Assembly: GCF_914767665.1 (NCBI RefSeq) | Contig: NC_059502.1 | Location: 28,414,812 to 28,478,811, forward strand | From: Harmonia axyridis | Lineage: Eukaryota; Arthropoda; Insecta; Coleoptera; Coccinellidae | Direction: 5' to 3' | DNA: 64,000 nt | Shown here: piece after piece, positions 35,801 through 45,253 of the stretch | Layout of the letters: each line of letters starts with the position of its first letter | How positions within the stretch are numbered: the first letter of the stretch is position 1 | The notes under the pieces: model-generated | What the model saw: only the letters and a program-made list of their open reading frames with translations | The model's database searches: none | Told to the model about the DNA's origin: nothing | Translations under genes and position numbers: made by a program

Positions 35801-38800
35801 CTTTCTACTGGTTATGTCCAAAACTTGTTGGAGATGAATATTATGAAATGATTCGAAAATAATGCTTCACTGAAATTCAAACGATTTTGATTAATGTTAT
35901 ATTGTATCATTTCCGTCATTTCCTTTTAAGTGAGAGGAGCTCAGAAGTTTTGATGCCACTGCACAATAAAAATGCAGATTTTATTATAATTTTGTTTTGA
36001 ATTGATACTATTATATCAAACAGAATCTTGAGTATGAAAATAAATAGAAGAATTGGTTGCTGCATCGTATTGGTCGTTTTATCACGTGATCAAAGTTTAG
36101 ATCAATGAATTTTGGAGACAAAAAATAAACGAAAATATAAAAATCTTCTTTCCAAAACTTCAATCGTAAAATTGAAAATATTACATTGCTTCGAGGATAC
36201 TAAATACAATATTTGTTACAAGTCGTATGTAGTCCGTAAAGGTTTAATTCAATTCATGAATCTGTTTTTTCAGAATGTATGGGCTCTGCATCAAATGAAG
36301 TCATTACATATTCATTATATGTAATTTTTTTGTTTTGAAAAGAGTGCAATATTTGAATGAGGTTGACAATATTTAGGAAGTGACATTTTCATTCATCCAT
36401 CAGTTTTTATATCACTATTTTCAATTTCCATTCCCTTGAGATCTTAATTGATAAACAATTGATACTATCAAAACATGGACGAGTTTGGACATGTTATTTT
36501 TACTTCAAGGTCGAATATTTTTGAAGCAGTTGCAATGAATGTAAGTGAATTTCAAATACGCGTATCGATGTGTACAATCGAATGTGTTCCCCAATTTTAT
36601 CAATCGTAAATAATGTTTTTATACATCGCTGGAGTATCACTTAAAATTCACTTATAAGTGATCTTCAATTTGATCTAGACGATTAAATTGTATTCCTCAT
36701 TTATTCACCTTTTGGTGTTGTAACATATTTCTGTGCGTTTTCAAAACATGTTTTCCCATCGCAATAAAATAAATCCAAGAACATACCTACAAATTTACAG
36801 TGTATTGAATATAAATATTATCATCATTTCAATAAACATGATAAATCAGAAGCAATCAAAAAAATGAAAGGGTAAAAATTCAGAAAATTCTAAAATAAAT
36901 TTTGATATTCCAACGTCGTTCTGTGATCTCGCTTCTCCTTTACCGAAAAAAGTAGTTATAATTCTAATAAAAAAATCTCTCTGTTTATATTAATAAATAT
37001 GTAATTCCAACATCGAATAAAGGATGAATAACAAAAGATTGAAGACTAATTGGAGTAGACTGTTGTGGTAAAGTTTTGCAATCCAATAATTAAATCCCAC
37101 TGAAGGATATTTTAAGTGAATGAGTTTTTTAATATTCTTTTATAGAATTATGGAAGTTACCATTCTATGTGAGGGCTGATTCAATTCTTAATTTATGCAA
37201 TTAATTTCTGTGAATTTACAGTTATTTTTCAAATACAAAAGAGAAAGAAACTCATGAAATTTTTAAATGATTAAAAGTTCAATTCGTAATGAATCAAATG
37301 CAGATTCCAAACGGATATAAGTTTGCGATATCTGGATTATTTCGCTAACGAAACATTATTAGTACATTTCCCACGTTCCACTGATATACATAAATAAATC
37401 AATCCCGATAACCGTATCTTAGGAAAAAGGGACGCTCTATTTTGATATGGATGGAAATTCGAATATAGACTGTCTTGAAAGTTCTCATAATTATTTCGAA
37501 ATATGCCCGTTTGAATATAAGTTGCTCTGCTGTATTTTTTGCAAATTTTCACAGGTACTAGGTGTTTAAGGTACATCAAAACATTGGTCACAATCTGATA
37601 AATTTTGATTATACACAAAATCAATAAAAATAATAATAAGAATCGATTGCTTGATAGCGTTAATTTTCATCATATGCTTCAAAATATGCGAAAAAATAAC
37701 GTATGCTTGCTAACTAACTATTCCATTGTAGTGCGAAACTCCCTGGTAATAATGAATATCAATTTTTAATGATATTTTTTAAAATATGTATATACAAGAA
37801 TTAGCAATCAGATCTCAAGAAGAGTTATTAATTTTTTTAGGTACCTTTAGCACCAAGCATCTGTAAATTACCTGCTGGCGAGCCTGCTGGTGATAACAAT
37901 TTTATTCATTAGTTGAAATTTTAATTAGGAAAGAAACCGTTCACAAAAAATTATTTATTACAATTATCTCTTATGAATGACATGAAAAAAGTGAAGTTCA
38001 TTTATGATTATGAATTATGAAATTTATTTTTACATTGAAAGCTTTGTTTCAAAATTAAAAATGTCAATTTTGGGAAATTTATTGATTCAATTTGGTGAAT
38101 TTCGGGTTGTTTTTACACGTAAATCATTCAAATTGCATACATAAAAAAGTTGAGGACAGACTGTCTTAAATATAAAAATTTGTATTGGCCAATAACTACC
38201 AAAGAAAATATTCATTTCTTGAAAATTTCCAAAACCTTACTGAAATTGAATAATCTCGAAAAAAATATGTAGTGTTCACGATAAAAACAGGCAATTATAA
38301 TGAAACATATTGTTTCGATTCGATTAGGATCTCCACGACCTCAACCTAATTCGCCAGACCTTCAAAAACTAGGTCAAGTAGAATTGCAATCGATTCCATT
38401 TCAATGTTTCTTTCCACGAATAGCAAACGAGCAGGATCCGGATTTCGGGAGTCTCAAGTGGGAAGAATTCTTCCAGTTTAATAAGAATAATTTTATATCT
38501 TCTATTTTTCATTATTCATTTCAACTCATTCAAAAACTAATAATTTATATTATACCCAAGGTTATTTGTTTCGAATCAAATACATATTGAAAATTGAATA
38601 ATTTTTCCTTGAATTTATTTCGAAATCTTTCAGTGCGTTTCTTGATTTAAATTTAGGTTCAATCGAGGGTTCAATGTTTTTACTCTGAGATGTACTCTCT
38701 TACATTATTACGGAAGTTTTTGAAGCCAAAACTACATTTCTTTGAATTAATACAGACTGATAATTTCAGATGTGACCTCGGATGTGACTATTTCTTCTTC

Positions 38801-39428
38801 GACAGATTTCAATGATTTATTACCAAAACGACGTTGGAATCTACCTTGCCAAAATACAATTTTTCACTTCATTCTTATAGAAATAATTTAACAAATATGT
38901 TTACGAAAAAAGGTGTTTATGATGGTGTTTTCTGATTGATTTTACGTACGCAAATGAAAATTTTTACAAGCTGTTTTGTTGACTGGGGGGTCATCAATTG
39001 ATTTCCGAATACGTTGAATACGAGTCGGTTGAATATATTTGAAAATAAAAGTTTCCGATGGATCAACATTCCAAAGTGGTATTTTGATGAACTTTTTCGC
39101 GATACTCTCGAAAGTTCCTAGGTAAATTACAAGACGTTAAACCGAGCGTTAAACTTTGAAGGATTGATACACATTTGACAATATTTTTCATAAGACTTTT
39201 TAGACACTTCTCTGGAAATATTGACGCTTCGAGACGATGACAGTAGCGATTTGATTCATTAATGATAATATGATCATAATTGTCAACTGTCAATTACATG
39301 ATTCATATGCCAAATCATCGGTAATTCTCAAAATACACCGGTTCTTAACAATTTATGATGTGTCAACAAACCAAATATGAAACTGTGCCAAAAATTGCAA
39401 TGTTTACGAATAGGAAAAAATAGAAGAG
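32847..39428. other. inferred ftz-f1 intron sequence, no gene seen
   Basis: Lies downstream of the ftz-f1 splice donor on the gene strand. AT-rich with only short frames (for example 34414-34719, 38300-38590 and 39063-39293), none recognisable. A GGTTCGAGTCC string near 34564 is not part of a tRNA. No sequence resembling the expected next exon (AVRADRM-type start) was found here or further left, so the intron probably continues beyond position 1. Confidence 0.6.
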
Positions 39429-39434
39429 ACTCAC
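39429..39434 (-). other. 5' splice donor of the ftz-f1 exon
   Basis: On the minus strand the exon ends CTAGAAG and is followed by GTGAGT, a canonical donor. The break falls after the first base of a codon following MKLE, the same place where the DNA-binding domain of NR5 receptors continues in the next exon. Beyond it the frame reads into non-homologous residues (GESLLFF), confirming the exon end. Confidence 0.93.
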
Positions 39435-40041
39435 CTTCTAGTTTCATGCCCACATCCAAGCACTTCTGGAATCTGCAAAAGGGACACCGTTTCCTCTGTG
39501 TCTTGTCTATGTGACAACTTCTCTCCGCCACACACGTGTACACCTTCTTGTTCTGCACGGTCCTCTTGAAGAATCCTTTGCACGATTCGCACGTCAGAAG
39601 GCCGTAGTGATAACCCGACACCTTGTCCCCACACACGGGGCACAGCTCCTCGATACAGTCTTTGGTGTCGGGCAGATCTCCGGGTGTGAGGGAAGTCGAC
39701 AGTCCCGTGATCTGATAACCTCCACCCCCCATCTCAATGCCTGAGATCGCACTGGCTCCTGAGGAGAACAAATATGAGGAATACGAATTGTCTATGTGAT
39801 TCATGGATTGTGACATCATCATCGAGTACTGATAATGGGGTGTCATGGAGTTGTTCGACTGCTGCTGGCAGACGGAGTCATTATAAGGGGTTGGTATGTC
39901 GGTGGAGACAGGTGGCGAGCCGTAATTGGGAGGCGGCATGGGAGATGAAGATTGAGAGCAGGCGGCTGGGGAGTCTCCGGAATTCTGTTCGAAAGGAGAG
40001 GATAGCAACATGGTCGAATGGTTATCCATTTCAAGTAACAT
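39435..40041 (-). CDS. ftz-f1: nuclear receptor FTZ-F1 (NR5A3), beta-type first coding exon, partial
   Basis: FTZ-F1 is an orphan nuclear receptor that binds YCAAGGYCR-type sites as a monomer and acts as a competence factor in ecdysone-driven moulting and metamorphosis. The exon encodes 202 residues plus one base. The start is ATG at 40041-40039 (MLLEMDNHSTMLL); an in-frame stop lies 9 codons upstream, and MLLEMD is the usual beta-isoform start. Residues about 10-125 are Ser/Pro/Gln/Met-rich activation-type sequence. Residues 134-199 form the DNA-binding domain: finger 1 CPVCGDKVSGYHYGLLTCES with P-box CESCKG, and finger 2 CVAERSC...CPFCRFQKC, all eight zinc cysteines present. The exon stops after GMKLE at a GTGAGT donor. 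The FTZ-F1 box, hinge and ligand-binding domain are in exons outside this window. Identity is near certain; the isoform label rests on the N-terminus. Confidence 0.97.
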
Positions 40042-40042
40042 T

Positions 40043-40060
40043 TCACGTCTTTGCACACAT
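40043..40060 (-). other. short upstream ORF next to the ftz-f1 start
   Basis: ATG at 40060-40058 opens a five-codon frame (M-C-A-K-T) ending in TGA at 40045-40043, one base before the main ATG (TGA-A-ATG). If the transcript includes this leader, ribosomes would terminate right beside the FTZ-F1 start, a layout that could tune translation by reinitiation. A splice acceptor between it and the ATG (for example after GCAAAG) cannot be excluded. Confidence 0.55.
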
Positions 40061-40417
40061 AAAGTTTAGGGTCACACCTTATCACCCGGTGGAAGAGTTA
40101 AGTATAAAACAGGTATTGTTTAGTAAATAAACCCACATAAGGGTTGCGAGATCACAGCACTGTAATCCAATAAGAAAGGGTAGTTGTCGTAATCCTGTGG
40201 TGTATCACTGCGATCACTCGCGGCACGCAAGAACTGTACGGAACAGCGGGACGCACGCTTGTCGTCGGAGAAGGTACCCAACGGACTGACCGGTCTGTGA
40301 CTGAGAGGGGACGGCTTCGACGATCGGAACCCCTACCGTGGCACTTGCGGCGACCACGGGGGTACAATGGAAAATGATTAGACGTCCATGTAATAAGTGA
40401 AAGTGACTAAGGACCGC

Positions 40418-40427
40418 TGACCTACTT
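40418..40427 (-). promoter_or_regulatory. candidate HR3/ROR response element
   Basis: The gene strand reads AAGTAGGTCA, a full match to WWNTRGGTCA. HR3 is the known direct activator of beta ftz-f1 in several insects, and E75 competes at such sites. It lies about 380 bp upstream of the ATG. Confidence 0.6.
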
Positions 40428-40528
40428 TCCCGTCAAGCAGGTCTATGTTAGAGCTCTTGTGGTGTCATACGTACTCGCTTACAACACAATACGGTGGGGC
40501 GCTGCGGGACATGGTAGGGATGTCCCAG

Positions 40529-40538
40529 TGACCCAGTT
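40529..40538 (-). promoter_or_regulatory. second candidate HR3/ROR response element
   Basis: The gene strand reads AACTGGGTCA, again a full WWNTRGGTCA match in the same orientation, about 490 bp upstream of the ATG and 110 bp from the first site. Confidence 0.6.
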
Positions 40539-40800
40539 ACGGGACGCGCAGCATGTGCAACGCGCGCGCAGAGGATTCCCGCGGGTCAGGGCAGGACGGG
40601 GGATTTTTACCTGTGCCCGTGGCGGCCTTGCATAACGGGAACGGCGATGTGTGCCGCCGGCGGGATCAAGCACGTGCTAGTCTCGGAGGTGCAAGGTTAG
40701 AGGCTAGGGACGCCGACGACGTCGCGGGATCGATGACGGTCCGTTCCGTCGCCTGAAGTGGACGGCCTATAATTCGACGGAAATCTGTATACGATCGGAA

Positions 40801-41952
40801 TAGGGTAAATGCACTGGTTATCCGACCGGCACTGGTTCTCGACCATTCCGTGATTTGAGATAAAATAATAATAAAAATATATCATGTAGTGCAAAATATT
40901 TTCGCGGTACGTGTTCTCGACCATTCTACCCTTTCAAGATAGTTTGCATAGTAGTGGTATAGGTCAAAGTTTTCGCGCTAAAAATTAGTTTATAATCGCC
41001 TATCATAGAAAAGGGTTCTTTCTCGTCCTCTCTTAGAAAAGTGCTGTGTGCTTAAATGAATTATATGTGTATATTTTGTTCCATATCAACTATAAGATAT
41101 ATTTTTGATTGTATTTCAATCAAGAATCAAATAAATGTATATTTTTTTGTTCAATATTCGGCGGTCGCGAACTGGTATTGGAAAATTTGTATCTTTTATT
41201 TCTCAACCAAAGTGGTCGAGAACCAATATGTTACTCCAATAATTGTTTATTTCAACCGATATATTTCTGTCGGATCATTTTCGTTTTTTTCGATACCCTG
41301 ATTCATTTATATATATACTTTCTGAGTATTAGTTTGCGACCACCGAATTAACGTTGAAACACTTATTTCTACCCTTTATTTATTCGCGGTCGAGAACCAA
41401 TTTGATTGTACTTAATTCTCGACCACTGGTGGTCGGTGTTTTATTTTTTATTTACTCATTAGTTTCTAAATAGATATTAAGAGCAAAATGACCAAATAAT
41501 GTTGCATGAGTTGCTATTTTGAAAGATTTATAGAAAGTGGAAACTTTTGCAAAATAATTTTTTTTTACGTTCCGAGTGTTTCTTACTTGATTACCTCATC
41601 TGAAACCCATCTGAGTGATGTCGATGGTACGGTACGAAAGTAAGTACTAATCACTCATCTCGCTCCAAAGTTTTGTATACAATGTTTAAGTGGAGCGGCC
41701 ACTATTATTATTGGTCGAAAACTAACACAAAAATGGTCGAGAACCGAAGGTTATTGAGATTTTCTATATGTTTTCACATTTCAAAGGTTAAATGCGGAAA
41801 GAACGTTTAAAATTATATGACAAATCATTCAAAACTCGCCAAAGAATCGATGAACACCAACACCATCAAAATTTGACAAGTTTATGTGGGAAAAAATCGT
41901 GCTCGAAATCGATGTTTCTGTTAACTGGTCGAGAACCAGTGCATTTACCCTA
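40801..41952. mobile_element. 1.15-kb TIR element with GGTCGAGAACC boxes
   Basis: Begins TAGGGTAAATGCACTGGTT (40801-40819) and ends with the exact complement of that start at 41952. Flanks are direct repeats TATACGATCGGAA and TATGCGATCGGAA (12 of 13). The motif GGTCGAGAACC, in both orientations, recurs at 40834-40844, 41214-41224, 41388-41398, 41735-41745 and 41927-41937. Close variants lie near 40913-40922, 41163-41172, 41416-41424 and 41713-41722. Recurrent terminal and internal boxes resemble transposase-binding repeats. No transposase is encoded. The superfamily is unknown; a 13-bp duplication is unusual. Confidence 0.85.
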
Positions 41953-41980
41953 TATGCGATCGGAATTATCGAATTTAATT

Positions 41981-42640
41981 GGGGTGACGACGTAGATATC
42001 GTCAATTTGAGCACTATAACTTTTCAAGTTCAGATTCATGATGATCATAATCAGAATGGTACAAATCTAAATCAAATTGGTAACTTCAAACTGGCATTCA
42101 TCAAAAGCAAACAGTTTTAAATTTCAAATTGACATTAAATAAAATGCAATTCGCGAAAACAATTCAATGAATTTGGGAATTTCGTAAAAAATTATATCTT
42201 TCAGAATTTACTATTCAGCAGAAATAAATAATAACTATTTGTCATTTTTGTCAATTGGAACCATTAACGAGTTTTCAATAATTAATTGAAAAATAATATA
42301 TTGATTATCCAGGGGTGACGACGTAGATATTGCTATTTTGTAGCACTATTGCTCTTTCTACTAGTTATAAGTTTTGAGTTCAAATTGGCGCTGATCATAA
42401 TCAAACTGGTATTAATCAAAAGCAAACTGTCAATAATCAAAATCAAATTGGCATTTGTCAATTTCAAATTGACATTAAATAAAATGCAATTCGCGAAATC
42501 AATTCAATGAATTTGAAATTTCGTGAAAAATTATATCTTGCATAATTTTCTATTCAGCAGAAATAAATAATAACTGTTTATCAATTGGAACGATTAAAGA
42601 GTTTTTTATAATTAATCGAAAAATATTTTTTGGGTAATGT
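41981..42640. repeat. 331-bp tandem duplication
   Basis: Two consecutive diverged copies start at GGGGTGACGACGTAGATAT (41981 and 42312). Both share AAATTTCAAATTGACATTAA, ATGCAATTCGCGAAA, CTATTCAGCAGAAATAAATA and a GAGTTTT...ATAATTAAT tail. The frame at 41884-42120 is a chance frame through this repeat. Confidence 0.88.
42387..42491 (+). repeat. 21-bp minisatellite, five units
   Basis: Five consecutive 21-bp units fit without gaps: starts at 42387, 42408, 42429, 42450 and 42471, consensus close to GGCATTAATCAAAATCAAAT plus T. The same motif, less regular, is present in the first 331-bp copy (about 42058-42120). It recurs in reverse orientation at 43436-43570. Confidence 0.85.
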
Positions 42641-42848
42641 TTACATTTACATTAACAACATTACGCCAGTTACCATTTGCGCAAATCTGCCTCTTAAAAT
42701 TTACAGCAAACATTTTTCTTTATATCATTAATAAAATCTTTCTGTGATCCATAAAAACTTTATTGTTACTTTTATTATTATTATGAGAGAATTTGTTTGA
42801 ATAGTATTGTATATCACGTTTTTTTCAAAATCATTTACTCGCTACTGA

Positions 42849-43423
42849 TCTCAGAGTAATAAACATAGATAAAGGGAGCATATGTAATTTTCAATAAGCA
42901 AATTTTGTTCCCAACATGAACTATCAAATTTGACATAAAGTGCACGGAAATGAAAACATATCAGTGGTATGATATTTCACTCAATTCGCGAGTTTCTCCA
43001 CAAAGAATGCATTTCTTGTGTCCCATAGTGAATCAACGTTTATATTAACTCAAAATATATTGAAATAAATACCTGAGTTCAAGCGCGCCAAACGACGTGA
43101 AACAACGGATGACACTAGGAGAGCAAAGGTTGCCAAAATTTAGATTTCAGCAGGAACTTAGATATAGATAATAAAAAATATTCTTCTTATTATAAATTCG
43201 ACAATTAGGAAAAATATCGGATTCCAAATATTCAAAATGGCATATTTTATAGGGAATGACTCAAATAAACACATTTCATCTAATATAATATACATTCATA
43301 ATGATATAGTAAAATGTAAAATTGTGGATTTGGAGAAATATCCCAATCCGACAACGTAATCTGACCATGTTGGGGATATGTAAAAGTTGCGTATACTTCC
43401 TCTATCTATGTTTATTACTCTAT
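42849..43423 (+). mobile_element. hAT-like MITE family C, copy 3
   Basis: A 575-bp copy of the family at 6649-7225, with ends TCTCAGAGTAATAAACATAG and CTATGTTTATTACTCTAT. It is flanked by an exact 8-bp duplication GCTACTGA at 42841-42848 and 43424-43431. It sits between direct and inverted stretches of the 21-bp minisatellite. This copy defines the family boundaries best. Confidence 0.92.
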
Positions 43424-43435
43424 GCTACTGACAAA

Positions 43436-43570
43436 TCAACTTAAACTTGAAATTGATAAGTGCCAATTATTTTGTCGATTGTCAATATGAAGTCGACTAG
43501 TGTCTATTTGAATTCGATTAATTTCATTTTGATTATGATTAACGCCCATTCGAACTTGAAAACGTATAGT
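43436..43570 (-). repeat. 21-bp minisatellite, inverted stretch
   Basis: Read on the minus strand it gives successive blocks such as GGGCGTTAATCATAATCAAA, GAAATTAATCGAATTCAAAT and GACACTAGTCGACTTCATAT, with the same 21-bp period as 42387-42491 but more decayed. Confidence 0.7.
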
Positions 43571-43739
43571 TCCCTGAACACTACGTTATTTTACTTCGTC
43601 ACGAAGTCGCCTGAATGTCTACCAAAAAAAACCCTATAGAAACTTCAAATTTTAGGGCTACATTGACAGACTCCCTAGTATCCGACCACGGGATATTTCC
43701 AAACTACAGAATCGATAGAGATCAGATTTTGAATTAATC

Positions 43740-45230
43740 AATTTTTTGACCAAACGTGATTTTCATCGAGCTCAACAAAATTTAAAAAACCGTTGTCACA
43801 TGATGATAAGGGGTTTTATGGTGTTATTTATGATAGAAAAAATCATCCTCATAGGTAAAATTAAATGTCGGGCCATAGGAAATATTCATCATGCAAGATG
43901 TCGCATCGTATGTCAACCTTTGTTAACATTTTTACAGGTGAATTTCAACAAAATATAAAAACTGGGTTGTCTTGTCATATATGGAGACCTGTTTCTATAT
44001 AATATCAACAATCGTTTCTAATCGATAGAACGGGTACAAAAGAAATTATGCAGGTCAGTTTTAAATTTTGTTGAACTTGATTAAATTCTGTTTTACCCTT
44101 CTACGGCCCGACAATCGATTCTTTCAATCAGGATCGATTTTTAATGTCTTAAGAAACACAAAACAAAAATACTTCTTCAAGATTTTGGTGGAATTAATGA
44201 CTTTCATCATTACCTTTAAATTTACTTTGTACCCACGATTTTATCGATAGGGAAAGATTGGTGATACAGCAAATAGAAGTTTTTATTTTAGAACCGAATA
44301 ATTTAAAAATTGACATTTCAGTTTTGGGATTGCCAGTTACGGTGCACACGGTAAAAAATTTTAAGTAAAATGTAACGAGATCAACAAAATAAAAAAGTTA
44401 TCACATGTTTGGAGCAGGTTTTATGGGTTATTAATGATAACAATAATTGTTTCTAGTCGATGAATTACATTGTCGGCTCGTAGGGAAGTAAAAGGGGAAC
44501 TTGGAAATTTCTGAGGTGCATTTTATACAGTGCAACAAAATCTAAAATAAATGGTTGTCACATTATGCGGCCTAGTTTTATATGTTGTTGTTCATGATAT
44601 AGATTATCGTTGCTGATCGATAAGGGGAGAAAAGGATATCTTTGAAAATTTTAACATGTCAACAATATCTAAAAAAAAAAACGTTACCACGTGTTGAGCT
44701 TTGATTTTTATGAGTTATATGTGAGAGCAATATTTGTTCCTGATCGTTGAAACTTGAAATACACTGTTAGGCCGCAGGGTGGGCACAAAAAAAACTCAAA
44801 GAATTTTTACTGGTGAGTTTAATCGAATTATGAAAATATATAGAACCAGATCTTAATATGTGACAATCTTTTTTTCAGAGTTCCTTGAACTCAATAAAAT
44901 TAACCTGTGAAAATGTTCAAATGTTATCTTTTCTCTCCCTACGGCTGGCAATGTCATAAGGAGCAGAAAAAGTCACAATATGTGACAGCTTTTTTGAGAT
45001 TTTGGTGAATTTGTTAAATTTCACCATTACCTACAAATTTTCTGAGTTACTTTCTATCCGACTTTATTTCTTATCGACCGAGAATAATTGTTGATAAAGT
45101 CAATAATAGTTTGTAATTTATCCGATAATTTCGCAGATACTAGCGAATATTTAAAACCAAATAATTTGACCAGCTTTGAGATCGCCAGTTACGGTTCACT
45201 TGGTATCGCGCTGAAACGGTTGCTGTTAAT
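43740..45230. repeat. degenerate repeat array
   Basis: A poorly conserved block recurs: an AACAAAAT start, GTTGTCACAT-like core, GGTTTTATG, ATGATA, then CGTTTCTAATCGATA and a GGCCGTAGGG-like stretch. Cores are near 43791, 43966, 44397, 44552 and 44682. Inverted versions of the CTACGGC part appear near 44100 and 44938. GCCAGTTACGGT strings near 44332 and 45182 form a further direct pair. Unit length varies (about 130-175 bp where measurable). No coding signal; the short frames here are chance. Confidence 0.6.
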
Positions 45231-45253
45231 GCGTAGCTATTTTCGCTATTTTT

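Larger units (their letters stand above)
40061..40800 (-). promoter_or_regulatory. GC/CpG-rich leader and proximal promoter region of ftz-f1
   Basis: This is the most GC-rich and CpG-dense stretch of the window, abruptly different from the AT-rich surroundings and immediately upstream of the ftz-f1 ATG. Initiator-like TCAGTC motifs occur on the gene strand at 40304-40299 and a few bases downstream near 40289-40284; no convincing TATA box or DPE was seen. Two perfect ROR/HR3 sites lie at 40418-40427 and 40529-40538. A third string, TTTAGGGTCA, at 40065-40074 on the plus strand is one mismatch off. The transcription start is not determined. Confidence 0.7.

Noticed and set aside
40042..40056. 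Extension of FTZ-F1 by five residues (QRRE-type) upstream of MLLEMD
   Set aside because: That extension begins at a GTG codon; an in-frame TAA lies just upstream, and the ATG at 40041 matches the usual isoform start.
39511..40130. Open frames antisense to the ftz-f1 exon (39511-39744 and 39774-40130 on the plus strand; 39431-39643 and 39843-40085 in other minus frames)
   Set aside because: They are shadows of the GC-richer coding exon; none shows a domain, and the receptor frame is unambiguous.
40152..40367. 71-codon Arg/Thr-rich minus frame in the promoter block
   Set aside because: It opens at TTG, not ATG, does not join the receptor frame, and is what a CpG-rich stretch gives by chance.
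43740..45230. CRISPR-like array
   Set aside because: The repeats are long, highly diverged and irregularly spaced, in a eukaryotic repeat cluster.
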